Position numbers and translations under genes: made by a program | Assembly: GCA_029688995.1 (NCBI GenBank) | Contig: JARULA010000001.1 | Coordinates: forward strand, 186,001-250,000 | Reading direction: 5' to 3' | Length of the DNA stretch: 64,000 nt | DNA from: Marinilabiliaceae bacterium ANBcel2 | GTDB taxonomy: Bacteria; Bacteroidota; Bacteroidia; Bacteroidales; Marinilabiliaceae | Part shown: one piece after another, positions 25,671 through 38,469 of the stretch | How positions within the stretch are numbered: the stretch's first letter is position 1 | Layout: each line of letters starts with the position of its first letter | Notes under the pieces: generated by a model | What the model was told of the DNA's origin: nothing | Database searches by the model: none | What the model saw: only the letters and a program-made list of their open reading frames with translations

Positions 25671-27665
25671 CTACTCTAAAGCACCCTCGTTTGACCTAAC
25701 CGGCCAGTAAGGATTTTGATAAATAACAGAAGTTTCATTATCATCAGGATCTTCAGCAGTAATTTGAAAATGTTGAACTGCTATAGGCTCAAGATAATGA
25801 GCTTTAGCCCATCTGTAACCATCACGTACATGATTATCATCCCTCAAATTTATGCGATAAGGACGTAAATATTCACTCTCACTACGAGAAGAGACATTTG
25901 CAGTACCATCATCTTCGGGCTGAATAAGATCTATATCTTCATCAATATACCACTGCTCCATTGGTCCCCATAATTTGAACCCTTCAATAATATATGGATT
26001 ATCCATCAATTGATCCATAGCTCTCCAGCGTCTTAAATCATTATAACGCATACCCTCAGCTATAAACTCAATACGACGCTCTCGTCGAATGTTATAGAGA
26101 GTTGCATCATCTAATAACTGACCGGCTGAATAGGCAGCGAAATCATTTTTTGCCTCTTCTGAGATATCAGTGGCAGCAATAGTCACATTATAATCGGGTT
26201 CAATACCAGCTCTTTCCCTAATAGCTCTCCAGTATTGATCAGCTTTTGAGTCAATCTCTCCGTTAAGAAGATATGAAGCCTCAATATAGTTCAAATATGC
26301 CTCAACACCTCTAAAAACAATAGAAGCAGAAATGTCAACATTATGATCTTCTGTACGAGAATGAAGATAGCTCATTCCCTTTTTAACAGCATAACCTGTA
26401 ACATATCGTTGCTCTGAGGCTATGGTGACTTGAGGGATACCCTCCTCAACCGGGTCGCCATCGGATGTTGTCGCATCAGTGTATCTTAATTGGCCAGGGA
26501 GTTTCATAAATAAACGTAATCGATCATCCCTGTCAGTTATTACATCCTCTAAATAATCATCTCCTTGATAACCTGAATTAGCATAATAAATGGGTAATCC
26601 ATTATTCATAAGAACATTTTCAACTAAGCCACGAGTATAGCCGGTATTACCTCCGTTACGGTTTAAATAATGACTAACATTATGACTAACACCCAAAGAT
26701 TCATCATAATCACGCCATAATAGCACCTCACTAACACCATGTAAATCCTCACTGATATACATATTGTAATAAGAGTTGTTAGATAAATCATATAGATTAT
26801 CATCATCATTAGGAGTTAATTGAACATAATCTGCAACCTGTTCAGAATACTCCATAGCCTTCTCAAGAAAGAACTCAATTTCTCCATCTATTCCATTCTC
26901 ATAAGCAAAATCGGGATGATGTTCATCACCTGGCCATCCAGGACCACCCGGTACATGAGCTGTACCCCGATGGTAAGTTAACCACGACCCTTCAAACAAA
27001 GCTACTCTAGACAAAAACAGTTTAGCCGCATATAGATTAACCCTGTTAGTTCCACCCGGAGGATCTTCACTTAAAAGTTCAATCGCGTTCTCGAGATCTT
27101 CTATAATAAAACGTGCAACTTCATTTCGGGGCTGACGAACAGAAGCATCTACCAGCTGATCCTTATCATCAACAAGAGTCTCTCTTAATATTGGAAAATC
27201 ACCCAGAGCCTGTAACTTATTAAAATATTCATAAGCCCGTAAAAAGTACATCTCTCCTATATAGTGCTCAATATTATCCGGATTACCAGTAAGCTCATCA
27301 TCTTCCCAACGTGGAATCACAGTTTCGAAAAAATAATTACAATTTCTTATTTCACCAAAACCCCATGCACCACCTGAAGAACCAACTCTATATTCACCTG
27401 GAACCCAACGATTAGCATAACCAGAAGAAGCCTGATTATCGGTATGATTATCATTGCCAAAAGTTCCGGGACCCCATCCTGCATGAGTAGGAAAATTATA
27501 TCTGGCCACGGCATAAGCAGCCAAATCTGATTCACTCCAGAGATAATCATCAGGAGTTACATCCGATAGCGGTGCACGGTCTAGATAGTCGTCACATGAA
27601 CTAAACCCGGCAATAATAGCAACCGCTAAAGTAAATTTTAATATATTTAAAAATCTATTTTTCAT
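25671..27665 (-). CDS. SusD-like glycan-binding lipoprotein 2
   Basis: A 664-residue lipoprotein (FSSC, Cys24, then DDYLDRAPLSDVTPDDYLW). The N-terminal SusD domain has EMYFLRAYEYFNKLQALGDFPI and the RagB/SusD C-terminal domain has YNIRRERRIEFIAEGMRYNDLRRW. It would form the surface lid of SusC2, from which it is separated by only 14 bp. SusD3 (41672-43591) is a close paralogue throughout, so the two pairs arose by duplication. The glycan it binds cannot be predicted from the sequence alone. Confidence 0.95.
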   Translation of the reverse strand: MKNRFLNILKFTLAVAIIAGFSSCDDYLDRAPLSDVTPDDYLWSESDLAAYAVARYNFPTHAGWGPGTFGNDNHTDNQASSGYANRWVPGEYRVGSSGGAWGFGEIRNCNYFFETVIPRWEDDELTGNPDNIEHYIGEMYFLRAYEYFNKLQALGDFPILRETLVDDKDQLVDASVRQPRNEVARFIIEDLENAIELLSEDPPGGTNRVNLYAAKLFLSRVALFEGSWLTYHRGTAHVPGGPGWPGDEHHPDFAYENGIDGEIEFFLEKAMEYSEQVADYVQLTPNDDDNLYDLSNNSYYNMYISEDLHGVSEVLLWRDYDESLGVSHNVSHYLNRNGGNTGYTRGLVENVLMNNGLPIYYANSGYQGDDYLEDVITDRDDRLRLFMKLPGQLRYTDATTSDGDPVEEGIPQVTIASEQRYVTGYAVKKGMSYLHSRTEDHNVDISASIVFRGVEAYLNYIEASYLLNGEIDSKADQYWRAIRERAGIEPDYNVTIAATDISEEAKNDFAAYSAGQLLDDATLYNIRRERRIEFIAEGMRYNDLRRWRAMDQLMDNPYIIEGFKLWGPMEQWYIDEDIDLIQPEDDGTANVSSRSESEYLRPYRINLRDDNHVRDGYRWAKAHYLEPIAVQHFQITAEDPDDNETSVIYQNPYWPVRSNEGALE

Positions 27666-27679
27666 AACTGAAATCCATT

Positions 27680-30600
27680 TTAGAAGGTTAAATTAACACC
27701 TATTGAATAAACCTTTGATAAAGGATAGGTTTTTCCATCACTCCATCCAGCCAATCCAACAGTTTCTGGATCGAATATGTCGGTCAGACTGGTAAATGTG
27801 AGAAGATTTTCACCCGCAACATAAAAACGTGCTCGCTCTATTCCAAAATTACCTGTAATATCTACAGGAAGAGTATATCCAATCTGCAGATTCTTCAAAC
27901 GAATATATGAAGCATCTTCAAGATATCGAGTTTGAGTTTGTCTGTTTTTTGCTGAACCCATTAAAGGTCTGGGATAGTATGCATCTTTATTTACATCTGC
28001 AAAACCTGCCTGTACCATTGGTGAGTCTTCATCCCTGAAAAAATCCATATGATCGGTAAATCCGGCAGCCTGCCAAATTCCACCTTCAGCACCCCAGAAA
28101 TATGATCCTCCGGGCTGGAAGTCACGTTTACCTACTCCCTGCCAAAACATTCTAAAGTCCCATCCAAGATAATCAGCAGAAAAGTCTAAGCTAAAGCGGT
28201 AGCGCGGACTGTTATTACCGATAATTTTGCGATCACCGGGGTCGTTAAGAGTATTAGAACCACCATCAATTCGTCCATCTTCATTAATATCGGCATACAT
28301 AATATCTCCGGCTCCCCAGTTGCCCCCAAGAGAAGACTGGTCAACAGTCTCTAAATGTTGATCCATCTCTTCCTGAGTTTTGGCGATACCAACTGTAGTG
28401 TATCCCCATATTTCACCAAACTTTTGACCATCATACCACTGATTCAAATTACCTGTCTCATTTGGATACCTTGTCACTTTTTGCTGATCATCAGAAAGTA
28501 CACCTCTAACTGTATAATTTAAAGCTCCAATATTATCTCTCCACGTTGCTTCAAGCTCAAATCCGGTTGACTCCATATCTGCATTATTGATTTGAGGTAC
28601 ACCGGTACCTAATATAACTGGCATTTCTGGAGCAGGCCCAACCATATCTTCGGTATAACGCTTAAAGTAATCAAAACTTAAATTCAACCTGTTGCTAAAC
28701 ATTGCCATATCAAAACCCATATTCCATGTCCTAACAGTCTCCCACCCTAAAGCAGTACTAACCAGGCCGGGTGCTGAAGAAGTAGTGGGTTGTTCTCCGT
28801 TAATTAACCAGCTACCACTATTTACATTCACAGGCATCGACTGATAAAATGGATACCAGTTTCCGGTATTTTGATTACCCAACTCACCAACAGAAGCTCT
28901 CACAGTAAAGTTGTGAACATAATCATCAAACGTCCAAAAATTTTCACGTGCAACATTCCACCCTACCGAAGCTGAAGAGAAAAGATTCCATCTTTGATCA
29001 TCAAGAAAGCGGGATGTGCCATCATAACGAGTGTTAAGCTCCAACATATATCTATCATCATAGTTATAGTTAAGCCTACCAAAGAAACCTGCTGTTGACC
29101 AGTGTTGATATTGCCCCTCATCTGCTCTGCTATCATCAGTTGCAGTATTTATAGTGGGCAGATTCGGAGTAATAAGATTAGTTCTGGAAGCTGCAAGAGT
29201 TCTGTATCTCATCAACTCAGAGTTGAAACCACCCAAAACTTTAAAATTATGAACATCATTTAAACTAAATTCATAATCGGAATAGATATTATTGGTAAAG
29301 AAATTATTTTTACTATTGTACTCCGAAACAGAAGTATGTCCGGGATTATTCCACCCAACACCAATCTCATAAGGATTACCATCGACATCATGAGCATAGG
29401 CGGGCAAAACACTTTGATGACGATGATAGTTATCTATACGCATATTTCCTTCCCCATAAATATTCCAGCCCTCGATAGGAGTAATTACTATCTGACCCTG
29501 AAGATACAATTTATCTTCCTGATCTTCCCAACGTCCGCCATCTCTTAACTGATTAATCTCACTACCCGCCATATAATATCCATTAGGATCATGCACAGGA
29601 ATATTTGGCCAGCGACGGGCAATATTATGATAAAACAGATCATTCATATGAGTTGGACGCTCATAATCCTGACGCACAAAACGTGTGGTGAAATTAAGAT
29701 CAACATACTTATTTATATCAGAATTGATACGTGTAGAAATACTATATCTTGAGAGTCCGTCATTTGCATGACGTGCCAATCCGTCCTGCTCAAGAAATCC
29801 AAAAGAAGTTCGATATTGTGTATTTTCGGTTCCACCGCTAATACTTAAATTGTGCTCCTGATTAAATGCAGCACTTTTATAATGCTCGTTAAACCAATCG
29901 GTATTAGCATTTGCTCCACCTCCTTGATGATACTCAGACCAACGCGTACCATCCGGTGTAGTACCATCTATATCTTCACCGGCCTGATATTGCTTAATAC
30001 GCTCTATAATATCATCAGAGAAAACAGCACCTCCACCCTCATTTAAAGTAGCCTCATTATAATACATGGCAAAGGTGCGTGAATCCATCATTGTAGGAAG
30101 ACCCATAGGAGCATTCCAGCGAAAACTGCTACTGTAATCAACAGTTGTTCTGCCATCATGTCCACCTTTTGTGGTAATTAAAATAACTCCAAAAGGAGCA
30201 CGTGAACCATAAATTGATGAAGCTGCTGCATCCTTAAGAACAGTTATATCTTCAATATCCTGCGGATTAAGAGTATTAATATCTCCCTCCATACCATCAA
30301 TTAAAATAAGAGGAGCTGCATTAGATCCTGCACCAATAGTACCAGCACCACGAACATTAATATTCATGCTTTGGTTAAGCTCTCCTCCCATCCCTGCAGT
30401 TGAGACATTTAATCCGGGAATAGCACCTTGCAAGGCCTGTGTAACATTAGATACAGGTCGTGACTCCAGAGCCTCAGCATCAACAGTAGATACTGATCCG
30501 GTAATATTAGCTCGTCTTTGCGTACCAAATCCCACAACCACCACTTCATCCAATGCACTAACAGCATCTTCTAAAGCAATATCTATAACATCTCTATTAT

Positions 30601-30940
30601 CAACTTCTACTGTTTTTGTCTCCATGCCAACAAAAGAGATTACTAAAGCTTCTCCCTCCTCTCCTGTTACATTAAGAGAGTAATTTCCATCAAAATCGGT
30701 AACCGTTCCTGTTGTTGTCCCCTCTATAACAACAGAAGCACCCGGAATAGGATCACCCTCCTGATCGGTAACAACTCCCGCAACCGTTCGCTCCTGAGCT
30801 TGCAAACCAGCAAAGCTAACAGCAACAAAAAAGAAAGTCAGTGCAAGCTTCAAATTCAGCTCTCTTTTGCTGAATAGAGCTCTGCGAAAAAGACTCCAAT
30901 TAAAATACATTTTCATAGATACTTTTTTTGTGTTAAACAA
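27680..30940 (-). CDS. SusC-like TonB-dependent transporter 2
   Basis: A 1086-residue outer-membrane transporter. The signal sequence is preceded by about 30 charged residues; hydrophobic residues 31-46 end in GLQAQ, and a later ATG may be the real start. A regulatory-like domain (TVAGVVTDQEGDPIPGASVV) is followed by the linker DEVVVVGFGTQRRAN, the plug with APLILIDGMEGD and VLKDAAASSIYGSRAPFG, and a barrel ending in YSIGVNLTF. It pairs with SusD2. SusC3 is a close paralogue. It has its own consensus promoter in the 190-bp gap before it, so it is probably uncoupled from the sulfatase gene upstream. Confidence 0.96.
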   Translation of the reverse strand: MFNTKKVSMKMYFNWSLFRRALFSKRELNLKLALTFFFVAVSFAGLQAQERTVAGVVTDQEGDPIPGASVVIEGTTTGTVTDFDGNYSLNVTGEEGEALVISFVGMETKTVEVDNRDVIDIALEDAVSALDEVVVVGFGTQRRANITGSVSTVDAEALESRPVSNVTQALQGAIPGLNVSTAGMGGELNQSMNINVRGAGTIGAGSNAAPLILIDGMEGDINTLNPQDIEDITVLKDAAASSIYGSRAPFGVILITTKGGHDGRTTVDYSSSFRWNAPMGLPTMMDSRTFAMYYNEATLNEGGGAVFSDDIIERIKQYQAGEDIDGTTPDGTRWSEYHQGGGANANTDWFNEHYKSAAFNQEHNLSISGGTENTQYRTSFGFLEQDGLARHANDGLSRYSISTRINSDINKYVDLNFTTRFVRQDYERPTHMNDLFYHNIARRWPNIPVHDPNGYYMAGSEINQLRDGGRWEDQEDKLYLQGQIVITPIEGWNIYGEGNMRIDNYHRHQSVLPAYAHDVDGNPYEIGVGWNNPGHTSVSEYNSKNNFFTNNIYSDYEFSLNDVHNFKVLGGFNSELMRYRTLAASRTNLITPNLPTINTATDDSRADEGQYQHWSTAGFFGRLNYNYDDRYMLELNTRYDGTSRFLDDQRWNLFSSASVGWNVARENFWTFDDYVHNFTVRASVGELGNQNTGNWYPFYQSMPVNVNSGSWLINGEQPTTSSAPGLVSTALGWETVRTWNMGFDMAMFSNRLNLSFDYFKRYTEDMVGPAPEMPVILGTGVPQINNADMESTGFELEATWRDNIGALNYTVRGVLSDDQQKVTRYPNETGNLNQWYDGQKFGEIWGYTTVGIAKTQEEMDQHLETVDQSSLGGNWGAGDIMYADINEDGRIDGGSNTLNDPGDRKIIGNNSPRYRFSLDFSADYLGWDFRMFWQGVGKRDFQPGGSYFWGAEGGIWQAAGFTDHMDFFRDEDSPMVQAGFADVNKDAYYPRPLMGSAKNRQTQTRYLEDASYIRLKNLQIGYTLPVDITGNFGIERARFYVAGENLLTFTSLTDIFDPETVGLAGWSDGKTYPLSKVYSIGVNLTF

Positions 30941-31038
30941 TTTAAGATTGGTATATAATTAATTCAGACACAATTCAGAATATTTAAAATAATCAAAAAA
31001 GCGTCCGATCTTTTATACTTTTTTTGCTTAAGTACAAG

Positions 31039-31069
31039 CAAACATACGAATTGCAATGCTAGAAACAAA
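31039..31069 (-). promoter_or_regulatory. Bacteroidota-type promoter for SusC2-SusD2
   Basis: On the minus strand TTTG (31069-31066) is followed after exactly 19 bp by TATGTTTG (31046-31039). This matches the Bacteroidota sigma-ABfr consensus (TTTG, 19-21 bp, TAnnTTTG) in both boxes. Transcription would start near 31032, giving a leader of about 90 nt before the SusC2 start. Confidence 0.7.
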
Positions 31070-31130
31070 GTATTATGTCTAATTTAACACTTTGTTTGCA
31101 GCTGCTATAAAATCCCTAAAAAATTACAAG

Positions 31131-32681
31131 TTAAATAGCCTCATTAGGCCAGGGAACAAGAGTATCAGTTCCCTTAATAAATGGTCGCTGGGCGTTAACA
31201 TCACGTAAAAACTCACTGAGCTTAATGGATAACTCTTTAGCTTTTTTAGCCTTAGCAACTGAATAATCAATCTGCTCACCTATATCGGTTTTTAAATTAT
31301 AAAGCTCAAACTCCCCGGTGCAATACCAATAGATCAATTTCCAATCTCCTTTTCGTATAGCACTGTAAGTACCGATACCCGGACCCTGAGCACCCCAACG
31401 ATTAGGATAGTGCCAAACCAGACTTCTATTTGAGCTGCTATTACATCCATTCAATGAGGTAACAAAACTTTCCCCGTCTATCTCCTGAACAACATTATTG
31501 AACGAAACACCTGCCATTTCAAGTATCGAAGGATAAAAATCCTCTGCATTCACAAACTGTGAAGAGATGCCCCCCCCTGAGGTAACACCAGGCCATTTAA
31601 CTATCATAGGTACACGAATTCCTCCTTCATAAATAGAGCCCTTACCACTACGTAAAGGTAAATTATGAATGTGTGGTTCACCGCCTCGACCATAAGCACT
31701 TAATCCGCCATTATCAGAATAAAATATTATTATGGTATTTTCCGAAACTTCAAGCTTATCGAGATGATTTAAAATATCATCCAGACTTTTATCAACACCT
31801 TCAATCATAGTAGCATAAGCAGCTTCTATATCACAAATACCCTTCTGCGTGTATTTATCAATAAATCGAGAATCTGGTTGAATGGGATCATGCACAGCAT
31901 AGTGAGACATGTGCAAAAAAAATGGTTTTTCTTTATCTACAGCAAAATCTACCGCATCAAGAGCATCACGAGTTAAAGCCTCTGTTAAAAAAATATCTTT
32001 ACCATGATAATGCTCCATTCCTGGAATTCCCATTGGAAGAGTATGCTCACCCTTTTCAGCATTTCCAAAAAATTGCATTCCATAATAACTCCATAACCCG
32101 CCTCCACCATGTCCGGCAATATTAATATCAAATCCCAAAGAACAAGGGTCTTCGCCCGGCGTACCAATAGCACCCATATGAGCTTTACCTGTATGAATAG
32201 TAAAATAACCCTCTTCGCGCAATAGCTGAGGTAGCGTGTTTGCTTCTACAGAAAAATCAATATCACTTCCAACAGGTTGAAGCGAATTAACATTCCATTG
32301 GGGAAGATCAATATTTTCAACACTTCTGTCGGTAGACTCATTTTCAAACAAAGTCCAGTTAGTAACTCTATGCCGAGCAGGATTTTTACCGGTAAGTATG
32401 CTCACCCTCGTAGGTGAGCATACACTGGCAGCATAAGCATTTGTAAATTTAACCCCCTCTTGAGCTAATCGCTCCATTGCAGGAGTTTCATAAAGTTTAT
32501 TAAAGTGGGTCTTCTTATACCAAAAGGGGACAGATGTATCCTGCCAGCCTAAATCATCAACCAAAAACATAACAATGTTGGGAGAAGTCTCATCTTTGAC
32601 ATCAATACTATTATTGGTATCACAAGATGCTAAAGCTAAAGCAGCAACAACCAACGAATTATAAGAAGACCAACCTTTCAT
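31131..32681 (-). CDS. S1-family sulfatase, Cys type, lipoprotein
   Basis: The start at 32681 is preferred over an ATG 42 bp upstream. It avoids overlap with the preceding GH2 gene and gives a lipoprotein signal (MKGWSSYNSLVVAALALASC, Cys20). The 516-residue protein is a formylglycine-dependent sulfatase: metal-binding VDDLGW near 41, the maturation motif CSPTR at Cys88, LTGKNPARH, and SDNGGLS near 330. It hydrolyses a sulfate ester; the sugar and position are not evident. It follows the GH2 galactosidase by 22 bp at the end of a long operon, which suggests sulfated galactose or HexNAc. Maturation would need the anSME at 9343. Confidence 0.92.
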   Translation of the reverse strand: MKGWSSYNSLVVAALALASCDTNNSIDVKDETSPNIVMFLVDDLGWQDTSVPFWYKKTHFNKLYETPAMERLAQEGVKFTNAYAASVCSPTRVSILTGKNPARHRVTNWTLFENESTDRSVENIDLPQWNVNSLQPVGSDIDFSVEANTLPQLLREEGYFTIHTGKAHMGAIGTPGEDPCSLGFDINIAGHGGGGLWSYYGMQFFGNAEKGEHTLPMGIPGMEHYHGKDIFLTEALTRDALDAVDFAVDKEKPFFLHMSHYAVHDPIQPDSRFIDKYTQKGICDIEAAYATMIEGVDKSLDDILNHLDKLEVSENTIIIFYSDNGGLSAYGRGGEPHIHNLPLRSGKGSIYEGGIRVPMIVKWPGVTSGGGISSQFVNAEDFYPSILEMAGVSFNNVVQEIDGESFVTSLNGCNSSSNRSLVWHYPNRWGAQGPGIGTYSAIRKGDWKLIYWYCTGEFELYNLKTDIGEQIDYSVAKAKKAKELSIKLSEFLRDVNAQRPFIKGTDTLVPWPNEAI

Positions 32682-32703
32682 AAAAAAAACAATTATAAAA
32701 TTT

Positions 32704-35874
<3,171 letters not shown>

Positions 35875-35944
35875 TTAAGTTTATCTTACATTTATTCAGA
35901 CAATCAAAAAGCATTATCATGTAATACATAATGACGCGATAAGA

Positions 35945-35952
35945 CAAATATA
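35945..35952 (-). promoter_or_regulatory. Possible -7 box before GH2
   Basis: The minus strand reads TATATTTG, an exact TAnnTTTG match, 83 bp before the GH2 start, in the 107-bp gap after GH20d. A TTG lies 25 bp upstream, too far for the consensus. It may be a weak internal promoter. Confidence 0.3.
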
Positions 35953-35969
35953 CTGTTTTTTTTTAAATC

Positions 35970-38384
35970 TTAATTAACAATTATCTCATCTATAGCAACA
36001 CGAGAATTTTGTCCATCACGTGCATGAAACTCATCGGTAATACCAGGGTTTTCAATCTCTATTTTCAAATACCGACCAGAAAAATTGTTAAGATCAAAGT
36101 CGTACTTTCGTTTAAATATTCCTTTAGAAAACCTCTCTTGACTCTCTATTTTTAAATCATCAACTACCGAATAACTATCACCATTATCAGAAACTGAAAC
36201 AGTTACTCTGGAAGGAAAATGAGTTACTGCACCATAATTATTTAAAAAACTTAACTGAAGAGTGTTAAAATCGATAACAAAATCAAAATCAATAATAAAA
36301 TAGCCATCTGAGTTGTACATATCAACATACTCTCCATCTGTAATCTTTTCACTACCAAGAAGTCCATTTGTTAAAAGATCTGCATTAGCAAAATTTGATT
36401 CAACATGACGACCTGTAGCCTTATTAAACTGAAGGTTTAAAGTTAAAATCTCACCCATCATTTCACCATCAATAAATGTAGCTGCCCGGGGAGTCATTCC
36501 CTCACTCACAACAAATCTATCCAAATAGAGTTTAGATCTACTATCGGGTTCAGTTCCATCTATAGTATACCTAATCTCAACATCATTACGAATAGAACTT
36601 AAATCGACAACCAACTCTCCATTTTTAGGCTCGACACTGTGAAAAAGGTTAAACATAGACTTATCGGCATAATTAATACCTTTATAATCATAAACCTTTA
36701 CAAGTCTATCCAACCTGGTTAAAAAGTCGTCCCAATCCTTATTTTCGGAAGTGCTCCAGGCCGATTCTGCTAAAGCAGCTAAGCGTGGGAAGATTAAATA
36801 TTCAGCTTCTTGCGGACTACCAACAAATTCGGTCCACAAACAGGCTTGAATACCTTTAACATTTTGATGAAGTGAAGATTCCATGTAATTTTCAGGATCG
36901 TAATCATAAACATCAAACAAAGTATTATTTCCAAAATAGGTATATGGCTCAAACCACTGTGGCCCTTGATATCTTATAAAATAAAGTCTGCGAGCCGGAG
37001 TCATAATAACCGAATGTCCCATCTCAGCAGCTTTAAAAGCCTCTTGCCCCATACCTCTCCATCCAAAAACAATTGCATCCTCAGGCATAGGACCGGCTGT
37101 TATTTCATCCCATGCCATCAACCTGCGGTTATTATCTTTAAGATAACTATCAATCCTCTTAATAAAATAGGCTTGCAACTCATCCAAATCTGCTAACTGA
37201 TTATCCTGCATACGTTTAGAGCACAGAGGGCAACTATCCCAATATTCTCTCCAGGCCTCATCTGCACCAATATGCAAATAACGAGAAGGAAACAGCTCAA
37301 ACACCTCGTCTAAAACATTCTTTAAAAATTTAAACACTTCATCATTACCAGCACAATAATTAATAGAAGCTTTACTACCACCAATGCCGGGCAATACATG
37401 TATATCGGTATCAACTACAGGACATGTTAAATGTGGAAATGCGGCCAATGATGGAATAGTATGCGCAGGCATTTCAATTTCAGGAATAACCTCTATATGT
37501 CTCTCGGCAGCATAATCAACTATCTCTTTTATATCATCTCTACAATAATAACCACCTACAGTAACAGGTTCACCGGCCAGCTGGTTATGCCTCATAGGAA
37601 AATGACCCTCCCTATCAACCCTCCATGCTCCAATATCTGTAAGCTCGGGGTACTTTTCTATCTGTAACCTCCACCCATTATCATCTATAAGGTGAAAATG
37701 GAAATAGTTAATTTTATGAAACGAAAGATAGTCAAGCAGCTTCAAAACATTTTCCTTAGGCATAAAATATCTTGATGCATCTAGCATAAACCCACGATAT
37801 TGATAACGCGGACTATCCTCAATGTAGAGAACAGGAACTTTAAATTCTTTTTGAACAAGCCTGTCACTAAAAATAAAAGGGGGAAGTAACTGTATCAACG
37901 AGGTAATACCATAATCAAATCCCTGCTTACCCGATGCAGAAATAACAATCCTGTTATTATCAATATTGAGATGATACTCTTCGTTACCCAAATCACTGTT
38001 TTTAGATAAAGTTACAGAATTAAGAGCATCATCACTACCGCTCTCCACACTATAATTATAGTTAGCCGCTACACGAAACCTCTCTATAACATCATCAAAC
38101 AGAGACTTATCTCTATCATTTTCAACTATCCATCTGGTATCTTTATCAAAAACAAAATAGCCGTCACCCTTCTCTACAACTCTGGGTTGAGGAATTATTG
38201 AAACTTCAGATTTTAACGACCATAAAGTAAATATCATAAACAGAGATAATAAGAATATCCGCTTAACATATAAACTATTAACATCAATTCTATTGCTAAC
38301 TCCTAAGTGATAAAACATAAAAAAAACCATATATTTTTTGCAAAAGTCCTTTGCTAAAAAGGGCTTCTCGTTTATTAAATTCAT
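35970..38384 (-). CDS. GH20 beta-N-acetylhexosaminidase with C-terminal binding domain (GH20d)
   Basis: An 804-residue frame. The GH20 N-terminal domain covers about 60-185 and the barrel about 190-540; HIGADE places the catalytic Asp375-Glu376. HFHLIDDNGWR and EIEMPAHT are conserved. A chitobiase-type small sheet (TIDGTEPDS, about 580-640) and an F5/8 type C domain ending DEIIVN follow. It would remove terminal beta-HexNAc after the sulfatases have acted. The N-terminus is odd: a good signal peptide (KRIFLLSLFMIFTLWSLKS) lies at residues 41-59, far from the first Met, and no start codon lies directly before it. Start choices are Met1, Met19 and Met23. It is 85 bp after a sulfatase and 107 bp before GH2. 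Confidence 0.93.
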   Translation of the reverse strand: MNLINEKPFLAKDFCKKYMVFFMFYHLGVSNRIDVNSLYVKRIFLLSLFMIFTLWSLKSEVSIIPQPRVVEKGDGYFVFDKDTRWIVENDRDKSLFDDVIERFRVAANYNYSVESGSDDALNSVTLSKNSDLGNEEYHLNIDNNRIVISASGKQGFDYGITSLIQLLPPFIFSDRLVQKEFKVPVLYIEDSPRYQYRGFMLDASRYFMPKENVLKLLDYLSFHKINYFHFHLIDDNGWRLQIEKYPELTDIGAWRVDREGHFPMRHNQLAGEPVTVGGYYCRDDIKEIVDYAAERHIEVIPEIEMPAHTIPSLAAFPHLTCPVVDTDIHVLPGIGGSKASINYCAGNDEVFKFLKNVLDEVFELFPSRYLHIGADEAWREYWDSCPLCSKRMQDNQLADLDELQAYFIKRIDSYLKDNNRRLMAWDEITAGPMPEDAIVFGWRGMGQEAFKAAEMGHSVIMTPARRLYFIRYQGPQWFEPYTYFGNNTLFDVYDYDPENYMESSLHQNVKGIQACLWTEFVGSPQEAEYLIFPRLAALAESAWSTSENKDWDDFLTRLDRLVKVYDYKGINYADKSMFNLFHSVEPKNGELVVDLSSIRNDVEIRYTIDGTEPDSRSKLYLDRFVVSEGMTPRAATFIDGEMMGEILTLNLQFNKATGRHVESNFANADLLTNGLLGSEKITDGEYVDMYNSDGYFIIDFDFVIDFNTLQLSFLNNYGAVTHFPSRVTVSVSDNGDSYSVVDDLKIESQERFSKGIFKRKYDFDLNNFSGRYLKIEIENPGITDEFHARDGQNSRVAIDEIIVN

Positions 38385-38469
38385 CTGAGAATAATTTAGT
38401 TATCTTAATAATAAGATGGCATTTCCATCTCTATATATTTATTGAGTTATATATGAACTAAAAAGATTA

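Noticed and set aside
38414..38430. Terminator after the Ser-type sulfatase
   Set aside because: Only a 6-bp stem without a T run; too weak to call, and the operon may continue into GH20d.
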